From Otariodibacter oris (lineage in GTDB: Bacteria; Pseudomonadota; Gammaproteobacteria; Enterobacterales; Pasteurellaceae), in the NCBI RefSeq assembly GCF_009684715.1, contig NZ_CP016604.1, forward strand, positions 1,813,262 through 1,877,261: a stretch of 64,000 bases of DNA. The letters are read 5' to 3'. The position numbers were made by a program, and so were the translations under genes. Shown piece by piece: positions 33,831 through 44,484 of the stretch. Every line of letters begins with the position of its first letter. The first letter of the stretch is position 1. Below the pieces are notes generated by a model. The model did no database searches and was not told the origin of the DNA. It worked only from the letters and a program-made list of their open reading frames with translations.

Positions 33831-36470
33831 CTACTGTTTTTTAACTCGACGACGTTGATTCCAAGCAATTACCCAAATAAGTAATAATGCTGGAATAAAC
33901 ATCCATTCTTTCGCGATAGCATCTTGAGAGAATGAGACATCAAGAATTGTTTGATCCCAATTCAGCCCCGCTTTTGCGGCAGGGGAATCAATCTCAACAT
34001 TATCAATTAAAATCTTAGGTGATGACTTACCGTTAATTTCAATCTGTTCTCCAGTATCTAATAACATTAAACCTAATGCTTCAATACGTTCTTCGCCTGT
34101 TGCCCCTTCTGGCACAACTAACTCTGAATAGAATTCAATTTCAGAACCATACGGGTCTAAACCTCGTACTTTCAACATCATATTCTCGCCGACTTTAGAT
34201 TTCTCTATTTCTTGTACTAATTGAGTCGGTTCAACATGATAAGAAGTCGGTGAAATTTCTTCCATAAAGAAGCCTGGACGGAACAAGGTAAATGCCGCTA
34301 GTATCAATGCTAATGTTTCCCACCATTTATTCTTGGTAAAGAAGAAATTCATCGTTGCAGCAGTGAAAACTAAAATACCGATAGTTGCCGTTACAAAGAC
34401 TAACAATCCTTTTGCCCACCCCACATCGATCAACAACAAGTCTGTATTGAAGATAAAGAGGAAAGGTAAAATGACCGTTCTTAAGCTATAGTAGAAGGCC
34501 TGCACCCCAGTCTTAATAGGACTTCCCCCTGAAATCGCTGCTGCCGCAAAGGAAGCCAAGCCAACAGGAGGGGTAACATCCGCCATAATACCAAAGTAGA
34601 AAACAAATAAGTGGACTGCAATCAATGGTACGATCAAGCCATTTTGTTTACCAATTTCAACGATGACTAACGCCATTAATGAAGAAACAACGATATAGTT
34701 TGCCGTAGTTGGTAAGCCCATACCAAGTATCAAGCTGAAGATGGCAACAAGGATCAACATAATTAAAATATTGCCCATTGAAAGCATTTCAATGATACCT
34801 GAAAGCTGAACACCAAAACCGGTTAAAGACACAACACCAACAATGATACCTGCCGTCGCCGTAGCGATACCGATACCAATCATATTTCTTGCGCCCGATT
34901 CTAAGCCATCGACTAAATCTTTAACACCTTGTTTGAATAACGAAGCTTTATGCCCACTATCCTTACGGAATAAACTTAATAATGGACGTTGTGTAATTAA
35001 GATAAAGCTGAGTGCAACGGTTCCCCAGAATGCAGATAGGCCTGGTGACATTTGTTCAACCATTAAACACCACATTAATACTACTACTGGTAATAGATAA
35101 TGTAAGCCAGCATTTACTGTTGGTTTGCGATAAGGCAGTTTAACCACTTTAGAATTTGGATCATCCATTTCTAAATCAGGAAATCTTGCTACTCGGCGAA
35201 TCAAACCTATATAAGCTAATGTAAGTGCAATAGCTACAATGAGGAATGCTGAATTTGGAATAACATCTTTAATCCAACCTAATCCATAGTAAACCGCCAT
35301 AGCAAGCACAATAACAACTAAAATAGAGGTCACTGCTTTTAATAATGTCGCTAAAAATGGACTTGCAGGTTCGACACGTTCTAAGCCATTCAAGCCTAAT
35401 TTTTGTGCTTCTAAATGTACAATATAAACTAAGGCAATATACGAAATTAATGCTGGTAAAAACGCATGAGTGATTAACTCACTATAGGGCATATTAACGT
35501 ATTCAATCATTAAGAATGCCGCTGCTCCCATTACAGGTGGCATGATTTGCCCATTCACAGATGAGGCAACTTCAATCGCTCCCGCTTTTTCGGCATTTAG
35601 ACCAACACGTTTCATCATTGGAATAGTGAATGTTCCCGTTGTAACTACATTAGCAATTGATGAGCCTGATACTAATCCAGTTAAACCAGAAGAAACCACC
35701 GCCGCTTTACCTGGACCACCACTAAAATGCCCTAAATAAGCAAAGGCAGTTTTAATAAAATAGTTACCTGCGCCAGCTTTATCTAATAACGCACCAAACA
35801 ATACGAATAGGAACACGTATTTTGTTGAAACCCCTAGGGCGACACCAAATACCCCTTCCGTTGTGATCCATTGTTGGTTGATGATTTGCGATAATGAGCC
35901 TGAACGATGGCTGATAATCCAGCTAGTTGGTAAATATTGCCCAAAATAGTTATATAGTAAGAAAACTCCTGCAATAATTACTAATGGCAAACCTAAACTA
36001 CGACGACAAGCCTCTAAAAGAATAAGAAGACCTAAGCATCCAGCAATAATATCTTGCGTATTTGGTGCGCCAAAACGTGTTACCAATCCATCATAAAAGA
36101 AAATGTAATACGCGCCCAAAAAAGCACCTAACACAGCAAAGAGCCAGTCTTGATAAGGTACTCTATGTTTCGGCGAGGTTGAAAACGCTGGAAAGGAAAG
36201 ATAGGCTAAAAACAACGCAAATGCTAAATGGATAGATCGAGCCTTAGTGTCATCAATCACGACATTAAGATCCCATCCCCAATTTCTTACAACTTCTTGT
36301 AACCAAAATGGTAAAGGAGAAGTGTAATAGAGCTGAAATAAAGACCATAAGATAGCAACTACGATGATAGTCTTTTTTGTTAGCCCACTTGGGTTCCGTC
36401 CTCCCGCATCATTGGATGCCACCATATCCTGTAAATCGTCATAATTAACAGTATTGTCTTGTTTGGACAT
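33831..36470 (-). CDS. TRAP transporter fused permease (4TM/12TM, with DUF3394)
   Basis: 879 residues from MSKQDNTVNYDD at 36470. The small DctQ-like and large DctM-like membrane parts are fused, with about 18-20 hydrophobic segments. The core signature GSSIANVVTTGTFTIPMMKR and GLPTTANYIVVSSLM are typical of TAXI-linked permeases. After the last large membrane block comes a soluble DUF3394 region (about 735-860), then one more helix and a basic tail NQRRRVKKQ. It moves an organic acid or other substrate with Na+; substrate unknown. Confidence 0.9.
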   Translation of the reverse strand: MSKQDNTVNYDDLQDMVASNDAGGRNPSGLTKKTIIVVAILWSLFQLYYTSPLPFWLQEVVRNWGWDLNVVIDDTKARSIHLAFALFLAYLSFPAFSTSPKHRVPYQDWLFAVLGAFLGAYYIFFYDGLVTRFGAPNTQDIIAGCLGLLILLEACRRSLGLPLVIIAGVFLLYNYFGQYLPTSWIISHRSGSLSQIINQQWITTEGVFGVALGVSTKYVFLFVLFGALLDKAGAGNYFIKTAFAYLGHFSGGPGKAAVVSSGLTGLVSGSSIANVVTTGTFTIPMMKRVGLNAEKAGAIEVASSVNGQIMPPVMGAAAFLMIEYVNMPYSELITHAFLPALISYIALVYIVHLEAQKLGLNGLERVEPASPFLATLLKAVTSILVVIVLAMAVYYGLGWIKDVIPNSAFLIVAIALTLAYIGLIRRVARFPDLEMDDPNSKVVKLPYRKPTVNAGLHYLLPVVVLMWCLMVEQMSPGLSAFWGTVALSFILITQRPLLSLFRKDSGHKASLFKQGVKDLVDGLESGARNMIGIGIATATAGIIVGVVSLTGFGVQLSGIIEMLSMGNILIMLILVAIFSLILGMGLPTTANYIVVSSLMALVIVEIGKQNGLIVPLIAVHLFVFYFGIMADVTPPVGLASFAAAAISGGSPIKTGVQAFYYSLRTVILPFLFIFNTDLLLIDVGWAKGLLVFVTATIGILVFTAATMNFFFTKNKWWETLALILAAFTLFRPGFFMEEISPTSYHVEPTQLVQEIEKSKVGENMMLKVRGLDPYGSEIEFYSELVVPEGATGEERIEALGLMLLDTGEQIEINGKSSPKILIDNVEIDSPAAKAGLNWDQTILDVSFSQDAIAKEWMFIPALLLIWVIAWNQRRRVKKQ

Positions 36471-36557
36471 AAAAATTCCTAAAATCAAAAACGAGCGATC
36501 TTATTTTAAATAATTTGTAAAATATATCGAATAAATGACCGCTTGTAAGGTTAAACA

Positions 36558-36581
36558 GAAAAAGGCAGGATTAACCTGCCT
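36558..36581 (-). terminator. Hairpin between TAXI receptor and permease genes
   Basis: 7-bp stem AGGCAGG/CCTGCCT, loop of 5, followed on the minus strand by TTTTTC. It should partly stop transcripts after the receptor gene, giving more receptor than permease. Confidence 0.7.
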
Positions 36582-36604
36582 CTTATTTTTAATCAAGATT
36601 AAGA

Positions 36605-37573
36605 TTATTGAATCCAACCACGCTCTTTATAATAACGTACTGCGCCATCATGAAGCGGAGCTGAAAGTGCATTCTTAATCATATCTTGTTCTGTAAGATT
36701 TGCAAATGCTGGATGTAAGCGTTTGAAACGTGAGAAGTTATCGAATACTGCTTTAACTACAGCATAAACTTTATCGTCATCCACATCAGCAGAAGTGACT
36801 AATGTTGCATACACACCGAATGTATCTACTGGCTCATCAGAACCTTTATATAATCCACCTGGAATCGTTGCTTTTGCATAGTAAGGGTGATCTGCAACTA
36901 ATTTATCAATTGCTTCGCCTGTTACTGGCACTAAATGTGCATCACAAGATGCTGCTGCTTCTTTTAATGCGCCATTTGGATGACCTACATTATAAGTGAT
37001 AGCATCTAAGTTGTTATCACACATTACTGAAGCCATTTCTGAAGGTTTTAACTCAGACGCGACTTTGAATTCTTTATCTGTCCAACCTTTCGCATCTAAA
37101 ATAACGTTCATTGTTGCACGTGTACCAGAACCTGGATCGCCTACGTTTACTCTTTTACCTTTTAAATCATCAAAAGTTGCAACACCTGAATCATCACGAG
37201 CCATTACAGTAAATGGTTCTGGATGGATAGAGAAGATCGCACGTAATTTATCATTCTTTTTGTTTTCAAATGAACTTGTACCATTGTACGCATGATATTG
37301 CCAGTCTGATTGAGCAATTCCCATGTCCATTTGATTATCTGCGATTGAATTTAAATTCGCTACTGAGCCACCCGTTGATGGTGCGTTACATTTAATTTGT
37401 GTTTTTGCTGTATCACGATTTACAAGTTGGCATACAGATTGTCCAACCACATAATAAACACCCGTTTGACCACCAGTACCAATAGTAATAAACTGCTCTT
37501 CAGCTTGAGCAGAAATAGAAAAAGCTGACATCGCTAATGTTGTAAGCAAAGAAAATTTGAATAATTTTTTCAT
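36605..37573 (-). CDS. TAXI family TRAP transporter substrate receptor
   Basis: 322 residues: signal peptide 1-24 (SISAQA), then a periplasmic binding fold with the TAXI signature FITIGTGGQTGVYYVVGQSV and DLKGKRVNVGDPGSGTRAT. It presents the substrate to the fused permease encoded 134 bases downstream. TAXI systems are reported for glutamate and other organic acids; none can be chosen from the sequence. Confidence 0.93.
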   Translation of the reverse strand: MKKLFKFSLLTTLAMSAFSISAQAEEQFITIGTGGQTGVYYVVGQSVCQLVNRDTAKTQIKCNAPSTGGSVANLNSIADNQMDMGIAQSDWQYHAYNGTSSFENKKNDKLRAIFSIHPEPFTVMARDDSGVATFDDLKGKRVNVGDPGSGTRATMNVILDAKGWTDKEFKVASELKPSEMASVMCDNNLDAITYNVGHPNGALKEAAASCDAHLVPVTGEAIDKLVADHPYYAKATIPGGLYKGSDEPVDTFGVYATLVTSADVDDDKVYAVVKAVFDNFSRFKRLHPAFANLTEQDMIKNALSAPLHDGAVRYYKERGWIQ

Positions 37574-37751
37574 TTAAATAGATCCTCTTATCGGGAAAAA
37601 ATAGCATATTGCTGTATTCGTTTTTTTTTGAGATATATCAAAAAAGACGTATTAGGTATACTAAACTTTAAGTATATATGCAAATCATTTATCACTAAAA
37701 TAAGGCTAACTTCACAAAATATTCGCAATTTTTACCTTAAAAAGACGAAAT

Positions 37752-38363
37752 ATGGAATTTTTTATCCCAAATACTCAACAAACTATTTTTGAAGAAGAAA
37801 TCAAAAAAAGTCGATTTATTACCTACATTCGCCACACTGAAGGTTTAGAAGAAGCTAAAGCATTTTGGGCAGAAGTAAAGGCTCTGCATCCCCAAGCTCG
37901 CCATCATTGTTGGGCATGTGTTGCTGGTTCACCTAATGACTCTCAACAATATGGATTTTCTGATGATGGCGAACCTTCTGGTACAGCAGGAAAACCCATG
38001 CTTAATCATTTACAAGGCAGCGGGCTAGGTGAAATCAGTGCTGTAGTGGTACGCTACTATGGTGGGGTTTTGCTAGGTACGGGCGGGCTAGTGAAAGCGT
38101 ATGGAAATGGGGTTCAACAAGCTCTACAACAAGTTGAAAAAATACGCAAAGTATTACGCGAATCTTACCGCTTGCAATGCGAATATGATCAATTCCATAG
38201 CTTGCAAAATTTACTTGATGAACAAGATATCATTATTCTTGAACAAGAATTTGCGGAAAAAATAAACTTAACAATCGGTATTAATCCTTCGTATTTATCA
38301 CAGATTGAAAATCTACTCACACAACGCTTTTCAGGAAAACTCGTACTCAGTGAAGCGGTATGA
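37752..38363 (+). CDS. yigZ: YigZ family protein (IMPACT-like)
   Basis: 203 residues. N-terminal UPF0029/IMPACT domain with RHHCWACVAGSP, FSDDGEPSGTAGKPML and VVRYYGGVLLGTGGLVKAYG, then a ferredoxin-like C-terminal domain. Cellular role is unclear; IMPACT proteins in eukaryotes bind GCN1. In E. coli yigZ is next to trkH; here it meets yidD tail to tail with only 6 bases between. Confidence 0.9.
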   Translation: MEFFIPNTQQTIFEEEIKKSRFITYIRHTEGLEEAKAFWAEVKALHPQARHHCWACVAGSPNDSQQYGFSDDGEPSGTAGKPMLNHLQGSGLGEISAVVVRYYGGVLLGTGGLVKAYGNGVQQALQQVEKIRKVLRESYRLQCEYDQFHSLQNLLDEQDIIILEQEFAEKINLTIGINPSYLSQIENLLTQRFSGKLVLSEAV

Positions 38364-38369
38364 TTGTGA

Positions 38370-38648
38370 TTATTTTTTGCAATCACATTTTGGTGGAACT
38401 GGATCTTCTCCACCTTCACTTAAAGGATGGCAACGAGCAATACGTTTTGCAGCCAACCAACCACCTTTTAGCCCACCATGAAAGCGAATAGCTTCTAGAG
38501 CATAAGCTGAGCAAGTTGGCTGAAAGCGACAACGGGGACCAATCAATGGACTGATAAAATAGCGGTAAAATTTAATAATACCTATCAATAAATAGGCGAT
38601 TAAGCTTGTTCCCTGTTTTTTTGTGACAGGCGAATGTGACGATGCCAT
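38370..38648 (-). CDS. yidD: Membrane protein insertion efficiency factor YidD
   Basis: 92 residues. Amphipathic N-terminal helix and the conserved core [20 protein letters not shown] followed by CSAYALEAI and [13 protein letters not shown]. It helps YidC-dependent insertion at the inner membrane. It overlaps rnpA by 49 bases, as in many gammaproteobacteria (rpmH-rnpA-yidD-yidC). No yidC follows here: the next gene is the converging yigZ, so the locus has been rearranged. Confidence 0.93.
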   Translation of the reverse strand: MASSHSPVTKKQGTSLIAYLLIGIIKFYRYFISPLIGPRCRFQPTCSAYALEAIRFHGGLKGGWLAAKRIARCHPLSEGGEDPVPPKCDCKK

Positions 38649-38971
38649 AATTTTTCTAAGGTTTCAAATAATTCTTGATTGCTCAATTTACCAATTCCGC
38701 CTTTTGCGACAAAGACAAAATCATAGCAAGGTAATTCATGCTGTTTTAGGCGAAAACTTTCACGCACAATACGTTTAATCCGATTTCTATCATGAGCACG
38801 TTTTAAATGTTTTTTCGCAACAGTTAATCCTAAACGAGGCTTATCAAAATTATTTTGTCGAGCAAGAAGAGTAAGTTGAGGAGTGCTAGCTCGAAACGGC
38901 TGTTCGAAGACTGCTTTAAATTGAACGGGAGCTAACAAACGTAGCTCCCGAGAAAAAGTTAGCTTATTCAC
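38600..38971 (-). CDS. rnpA: Ribonuclease P protein component
   Basis: 123 residues from a GTG at 38971 (E. coli rnpA also starts with GTG). The RNR motif is in [20 protein letters not shown]. It binds the RNase P RNA and the 5' leader of pre-tRNAs. It follows rpmH by 28 bases and overlaps yidD. No strong Shine-Dalgarno is visible, so it may be coupled to rpmH. Confidence 0.95.
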   Translation of the reverse strand: MNKLTFSRELRLLAPVQFKAVFEQPFRASTPQLTLLARQNNFDKPRLGLTVAKKHLKRAHDRNRIKRIVRESFRLKQHELPCYDFVFVAKGGIGKLSNQELFETLEKLWHRHIRLSQKNREQA

Positions 38972-38999
38972 ACAATGTGTATCTGCTAGTATCTACAAA

Positions 39000-39227
<228 letters not shown>

Positions 39228-39386
39228 TCAAGGCATAATACTCATATTTTATAACTAGACTTATAACTAAAATAATATACTTTCTGTTCATAATTCAAAC
39301 ATCCATTACCCTATTTAAAACATTTGAAGATATTATTTTTAGTAAAAAAATGTTATGTTGAAAGAAAAATTTATTTTAGGAGGATA

Positions 39387-40565
39387 ATGTTGATTAACTT
39401 GATAAAAAGCTTTTTTAAACTTGGCTCTGCGGGTGGAATTTTATTATTATTCTTTGCTTCCATTGCCATTATTTTAGCAAACACCTCTGCAGAAAATCTC
39501 TATTTTGACTTTTTAGATATGCCTGTTCGAATCCAAATTGGATTATTCGAAATTCATAAACCTCTTTTAATGTGGGTAAATGATGGTTTTATGGCAATAT
39601 TTTTCATATTAGTTGGATTAGAAGTTAAGAGAGAATTATTGATAGGTGCCTTATCTAGCTATCAAAAAGCTATTTTCCCTGCTGTAGGTGCAATTGGAGG
39701 AATGGTTATTCCTGCTTTAATCTATTGGGGATTAAATCAAGGCGTGCCTGAAAATCAGTCTGGTTGGGCTATTCCGATGGCAACGGATATTGCTTTTGCC
39801 CTTGGTGTGCTTGCACTCTTAGGTAAACGTGTTCCATTTGCTCTAAAAATATTCTTACTAGCCTTAGCAATCATTGATGATCTTGGTGCTATTGTTGTTA
39901 TTGCAATTTTCTTTTCTCACGAATTAAGTACAACAGCATTAATTTCTGCTGGAATTTCTATTGCGATATTAATTACCCTGAACCGAATGAAAGTAACCGC
40001 CCTTTGTGCTTATCTTGTTGTAGGTATCATTTTATGGGCATCAGTATTAAAATCTGGTGTTCATGCAACCTTAGCAGGAGTTATTATCGGTTTTTGTATC
40101 CCTCTAAAAGGGAAAAAAGACGAAACACCATTAATCGATTTAGAACATATCCTGACACCATGGTGTTCTTTTGTAATTTTACCACTCTTTGCTTTTTCTA
40201 ATGCAGGAGTATCTCTCTCAGGCATGGGAATAAGTAGTCTAACCTCGCCATTAACACTTGGTGTAACTCTCGGTCTGTTAATTGGTAAACCTCTTGGCGT
40301 TTTTCTATTTAGTTATACAGCAGTTAAATTAAGAATTGCTCAACTACCAAAAGGAGTTAATTTTAAACAAATTTTTGCTATATCCATCCTATGTGGTATC
40401 GGATTCACTATGTCGATGTTCTTAGCAAGTTTGGCCTTTGGTGATGACTCTAACGGACAGCTCATGTCTTTAGCGCGATTAGGAATCCTGATCGGCTCAT
40501 TTGTTTCTGCAATCCTTGGTTATTTCTTGTTACGTCATTGTACTGCCGATCAACAACATAATTAA
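39387..40565 (+). CDS. nhaA: Na+/H+ antiporter NhaA
   Basis: 392 residues from the ATG at 39387, which follows an AGGAGG ribosome site at 39379; an upstream ATG in frame lacks one. Twelve transmembrane helices. The ion-binding aspartate pair is in [15 protein letters not shown] (TM5) and the TM4/TM11 crossing includes [17 protein letters not shown] and [15 protein letters not shown]. It exports Na+ in exchange for protons at alkaline pH. Single-gene unit with a terminator. Confidence 0.95.
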   Translation: MLINLIKSFFKLGSAGGILLLFFASIAIILANTSAENLYFDFLDMPVRIQIGLFEIHKPLLMWVNDGFMAIFFILVGLEVKRELLIGALSSYQKAIFPAVGAIGGMVIPALIYWGLNQGVPENQSGWAIPMATDIAFALGVLALLGKRVPFALKIFLLALAIIDDLGAIVVIAIFFSHELSTTALISAGISIAILITLNRMKVTALCAYLVVGIILWASVLKSGVHATLAGVIIGFCIPLKGKKDETPLIDLEHILTPWCSFVILPLFAFSNAGVSLSGMGISSLTSPLTLGVTLGLLIGKPLGVFLFSYTAVKLRIAQLPKGVNFKQIFAISILCGIGFTMSMFLASLAFGDDSNGQLMSLARLGILIGSFVSAILGYFLLRHCTADQQHN

Positions 40566-40592
40566 TCAAGAAAAAAACTCCATGACCATAAT

Positions 40593-40629
40593 TGAGTTCA
40601 ATAAAAATGGTACAACTTTATTGAACTCA
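40593..40629 (+). terminator. nhaA terminator
   Basis: 13-bp stem TGAGTTCAATAAA/TTTATTGAACTCA with an 11-base loop, followed by TTATATTTT. Confidence 0.8.
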
Positions 40630-40794
40630 TTATATTTTCATCACCAATGTCGATAGGCATTAGCACCAAATCTTATAATATCATCATCTTAATGATCCTT
40701 TTAGTTTAATACTGCTATTATTTAATAACGCTTTTCTGCGTTATGTCTTATTTTGCGATACAATAAGGCATTAATATTCAATCAATACCATTTT

Positions 40795-41751
40795 ATGAAC
40801 ACAAATAAATTAAAGATTATTTTTGCAGGTACGCCTGATTTTGCTGCAATCCATTTACAAGCATTGTTAGATTCTGAACATGATGTCATTGCAGTTTATA
40901 CCCAACCTGACAAACCTGCTGGTCGAGGTAAAAAATTACAATCTAGCCCAGTAAAAAAACTGGCTGAATCTCATAATATTCCTGTTTTTCAACCTAAATC
41001 TTTGCGTAAAGAAGAGGCTCAAGCGGAGTTTGCAACTTTAGGCGCGGATGTTATGGTCGTTGTGGCTTACGGCTTAATTTTACCGAAAGCAATCTTAGAT
41101 ATACCTCGCTATGGTTGTCTTAATGTACATGGTTCGCTACTTCCTCGTTGGCGTGGTGCTGCACCGATTCAACGGGCAATTTGGGCGGGTGATCAAGAAA
41201 CGGGCGTTACTATTATGCAAATGGATGTTGGATTGGATACAGGCGATATGTTACATAAAGTTACGACACCAATTTTACCAACTGAAACGTCAGCATCACT
41301 TTATGAACGTTTAGCTGAAATTGCGCCACCAGCATTGATTGAAGTACTCAATGGATTAACAAACGGTCAGTTTGTCGCAGAAAAACAACAAGAAGACTTA
41401 GCAAACTACGCGGAAAAACTTACCAAGGAAGAAGCAAAACTTGATTGGGATCTTACCGCTTGCCAGCTAGAAAGAAATATTCGTGCTTTCAATCCTTCTC
41501 CGATTGCTTACCTCAATTTAATGGTAGATGGTAAAGAAGAGCGAATTAAAGTTTATCAAGCAGATGTATTACCGCATCAAAATAAAACGGCAGGGACGAT
41601 ACTTTCGGTTGATAAAAAAGGCATTCAAATTGCAACTAAAGAAGGTGTACTCAATATCACTCAATTACAACCCGCGGGGAAAAAACCAATGTCAGTCCAA
41701 GATTTTCTGAATGGACGAGGTGAGTGGTTTAAAGTTGGAGAGGTGATTTAA
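40795..41751 (+). CDS. fmt: Methionyl-tRNA formyltransferase
   Basis: 318 residues from [20 protein letters not shown] at 40795; the ORF is open upstream but only this start matches. Formyl-transfer core [18 protein letters not shown] with the catalytic Asn-His-Asp set, the tRNA-binding loop [11 protein letters not shown], and an OB-like C-terminal domain. First gene of fmt-rsmB-trkA, spaced by 1 base each. The usual def gene is not directly upstream. Confidence 0.96.
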   Translation: MNTNKLKIIFAGTPDFAAIHLQALLDSEHDVIAVYTQPDKPAGRGKKLQSSPVKKLAESHNIPVFQPKSLRKEEAQAEFATLGADVMVVVAYGLILPKAILDIPRYGCLNVHGSLLPRWRGAAPIQRAIWAGDQETGVTIMQMDVGLDTGDMLHKVTTPILPTETSASLYERLAEIAPPALIEVLNGLTNGQFVAEKQQEDLANYAEKLTKEEAKLDWDLTACQLERNIRAFNPSPIAYLNLMVDGKEERIKVYQADVLPHQNKTAGTILSVDKKGIQIATKEGVLNITQLQPAGKKPMSVQDFLNGRGEWFKVGEVI

Positions 41752-41752
41752 A

Positions 41753-43048
41753 TTGAAAAAACAATCTTCCCGAGCCATTTCAGCCCAAATCATTCGTCAA
41801 GTTTTGGACGAAGGTAAATCCCTGTCTGCTTTAATTCCACAAATTCAGCAAGAGGTGGATGCGAAAGATTTACCTTTTATTCAAGAAATCACTTTTGGTG
41901 TTTGTCGTGTTCTTCCTCGCTTAGAAGCGATTATTAAATTGTTGGTCGCTAAACCCCTTAAAGGGAAAACCAGATTAGTCCATTGCTTATTATTAGTTGG
42001 ATTATACCAATTACTTTATATGCGAGTGCCTGCTCATGCTGCTGTGGACGAAGTAGTTAATGCGACTAAAACATTAAAGTTAGATAGTTTTAGAGCCTTA
42101 ACCAACGGGGTATTACGTCGTTTTTTACGCGAGCAAGAAAGCATTCTTGCAAAAGTGGATAAACATTGGCAAACCTTGCACCCAGAATGGTTAGTGAATA
42201 AATTGAAAAAAGCCTATCCCCACTGGCGAGAAATTATTGGAGCCAATAATCAACGTCCGCCAATGTGGTTAAGGGTCAATACTCAACAAAACTCCTCCAT
42301 GGATTATGTAAAATTATTGGGCGATAGCGTAGCAACAGATAATACTAATGAGATCCCTGATTCAGCGATTCGTTTAGTGAATCCGCAAGCGGTTACTTCT
42401 TTACCAAATTTTGCAACAGGTGGAGTAACCGTACAAGATGCTCACGCTCAATGGTCTGCACACTGGCTTGAACCACAAAATGATGAATGGATTTTAGATG
42501 CTTGTGCTGCCCCAGGTGGCAAAACGACTCATATCCTAGAATTAGCTCCCCAAGCAAACGTGATCGCTGTGGATATTGAATCCTCTCGTTTAAAACGGGT
42601 TGAAGAAAATCTACAACGCCTTGGACAACAAGCTACGGTTTTATGTGGTGATGCAACTCAACCTGAACAATGGCTCAAAGAAGATAGATTATTTGACCGA
42701 ATTTTATTAGACGCCCCTTGTTCCGCAACGGGTGTAATTCGTCGTCATCCTGATATCAAATGGTTACGTAAAGAAAGTGATATTGAAGAACTTGCAGAGT
42801 TACAAGGTAAAATTCTTTCTGCACTCTGGAAGAAACTAAAACCGAATGGCGTATTACTGTATGCAACTTGTTCAGTTTTACCCGAAGAAAATAGTGAGCA
42901 AATTAAACGCTTTCTCGAAAAAACAAGAGATGCTAAATTAGTTGAAATAAGTTTAAATGGCGAAAAAATCACAAAGAAACAATTTTTCCCGACACCTAAT
43001 GGTGGGGATGGATTCTTCTACGCAAAATTGATGAAACGAGCAGATTAG
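41753..43048 (+). CDS. rsmB: 16S rRNA m5C967 methyltransferase
   Basis: 431 residues starting with TTG at 41753; [20 protein letters not shown] aligns with E. coli RsmB from its first residues, so the TTG is the true start. NusB-like N-terminal domain (about 1-140), then a SAM-dependent domain with [13 protein letters not shown] and the two catalytic cysteines in [10 protein letters not shown] and LYATCSV. One base after fmt and one base before trkA. Confidence 0.95.
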   Translation: MKKQSSRAISAQIIRQVLDEGKSLSALIPQIQQEVDAKDLPFIQEITFGVCRVLPRLEAIIKLLVAKPLKGKTRLVHCLLLVGLYQLLYMRVPAHAAVDEVVNATKTLKLDSFRALTNGVLRRFLREQESILAKVDKHWQTLHPEWLVNKLKKAYPHWREIIGANNQRPPMWLRVNTQQNSSMDYVKLLGDSVATDNTNEIPDSAIRLVNPQAVTSLPNFATGGVTVQDAHAQWSAHWLEPQNDEWILDACAAPGGKTTHILELAPQANVIAVDIESSRLKRVEENLQRLGQQATVLCGDATQPEQWLKEDRLFDRILLDAPCSATGVIRRHPDIKWLRKESDIEELAELQGKILSALWKKLKPNGVLLYATCSVLPEENSEQIKRFLEKTRDAKLVEISLNGEKITKKQFFPTPNGGDGFFYAKLMKRAD

Positions 43049-43049
43049 T

Positions 43050-44426
43050 ATGAAAATTATTATTTTAGGGGCAGGGCAAGTTGGTACGACACTAGCTGAA
43101 TATTTATCTAATGATGATAATGATATCGTAATTATTGATGATGATCAGTCTCGCTTAAATAAATTACAAGATAAACACGATTTACAGGTCGTCAAAGGCA
43201 ATGCCGCCTCGCCTCGAATTCTTCGCCAAGCAGGTGCAAGTGATGCAGATTTGATTGTGGCGGTAACAAACAGCGATGAAAGTAATATGATTGCGTGTCA
43301 AATTGCTTATACTTTATTTAACATTCCTACAAAAATCGCACGTATTAGAAATCCTGATTATGTCTATGAAAGTGAAGTACTATTCAGCAATGCAGTGTTA
43401 CCGATTGATCATATCATTGCCCCTGAGCTTTTAGTTACCCAAGAAATCTTACGTTTAATTGATTACCCTGGAGCATTACAAGTGGCGCATTTTGCCAATG
43501 ATCTTGTCAGTGTAGTTCATGTTAAAGCCTACTATGGTGGACCACTCGTCGGATATCCAATTTCAGTCTTAACTGACCATCTTCCTTATATTGAAACGCG
43601 TATTTTATCCATTTTCCGTCAAGATAAAGGCTTTGTACCACAAGGCTCAACAATTATAGAAGCGGGCGATGAGGTCTTCTTTATTTGTGCAACAAATCAT
43701 ATCAAAGCGGTCATGGCTGAATTACAACGCTTAGAAAAACCACATAAACGAATTATGATCGTAGGCGGTGGTAATATAGGTACGGAGTTAGCTAAAAATC
43801 TTGAGCAAAATTACAGTGTAAAATTATTAGAACGAGACCAAGAAAAAGCAGAAAGACTCTCTGAGAAATTATCGAACACCCTCGTTTTATGCGGTGATGC
43901 GTCTGATCAGGAATTATTATTTGAAGAGCATATTGAGAATATTGACTTATTTTTAGCTTTTACCAGTGATGATGAAGCCAATATTATGTCGGGGCTACTT
44001 GCTAAACGCTTAGGAGTAACTAAAGCAATCGTATTAGTGCAACGTCTTGCCTATTTAAACTTAATTCAAGGCGGTACTATTGATATCGCATTATCTCCTC
44101 AACAAGCAACGATCTCTGCATTATCAAGTCATGTGCGTAAAGGTGATATTGTGAAAGTTGCATCTTTTAGACAAGGAGAAGTTGAAGCAATAGAAATTAT
44201 CGCCCATGGTGATAGTGAATCCTCTAAAATTGTTGGACGCAAAATGAGTGAAATCAAATTACCTCAAGGTGCGGTTATTGGATCGATTGTCCGTAATGGG
44301 CTTGTCATTATTGCGCATAAATCAACAGTGATAGAAGAAAATGATCATCTGATTTTATTACTCAATGATAGAAAACAGGTAGAAGAAATAGAAAAAATGT
44401 TCCAAGTCAGCAGCTTCTATCTATAG
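43050..44426 (+). CDS. trkA: Trk potassium uptake regulatory NAD-binding protein
   Basis: 458 residues, two RCK halves, each with a Rossmann site: [13 protein letters not shown] (8-20) and [13 protein letters not shown], followed by TrkA-C domains. It gates TrkH/TrkG K+ channels at the membrane; trkH is not in the window. Third gene of fmt-rsmB-trkA, the same order as in E. coli. Confidence 0.96.
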   Translation: MKIIILGAGQVGTTLAEYLSNDDNDIVIIDDDQSRLNKLQDKHDLQVVKGNAASPRILRQAGASDADLIVAVTNSDESNMIACQIAYTLFNIPTKIARIRNPDYVYESEVLFSNAVLPIDHIIAPELLVTQEILRLIDYPGALQVAHFANDLVSVVHVKAYYGGPLVGYPISVLTDHLPYIETRILSIFRQDKGFVPQGSTIIEAGDEVFFICATNHIKAVMAELQRLEKPHKRIMIVGGGNIGTELAKNLEQNYSVKLLERDQEKAERLSEKLSNTLVLCGDASDQELLFEEHIENIDLFLAFTSDDEANIMSGLLAKRLGVTKAIVLVQRLAYLNLIQGGTIDIALSPQQATISALSSHVRKGDIVKVASFRQGEVEAIEIIAHGDSESSKIVGRKMSEIKLPQGAVIGSIVRNGLVIIAHKSTVIEENDHLILLLNDRKQVEEIEKMFQVSSFYL

Positions 44427-44440
44427 CCAATCCAAATATA

Positions 44441-44477
44441 AAAAAAGCCTCATAAACTTAACTTATGAGGCTTTTTT
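44441..44477. terminator. Bidirectional terminator between trkA and ddc
   Basis: 15-bp stem AAAAAAGCCTCATAA/TTATGAGGCTTTTTT (44441-44455 with 44463-44477), serving the two converging operons. Confidence 0.9.
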
Positions 44478-44484
44478 CCAACGA

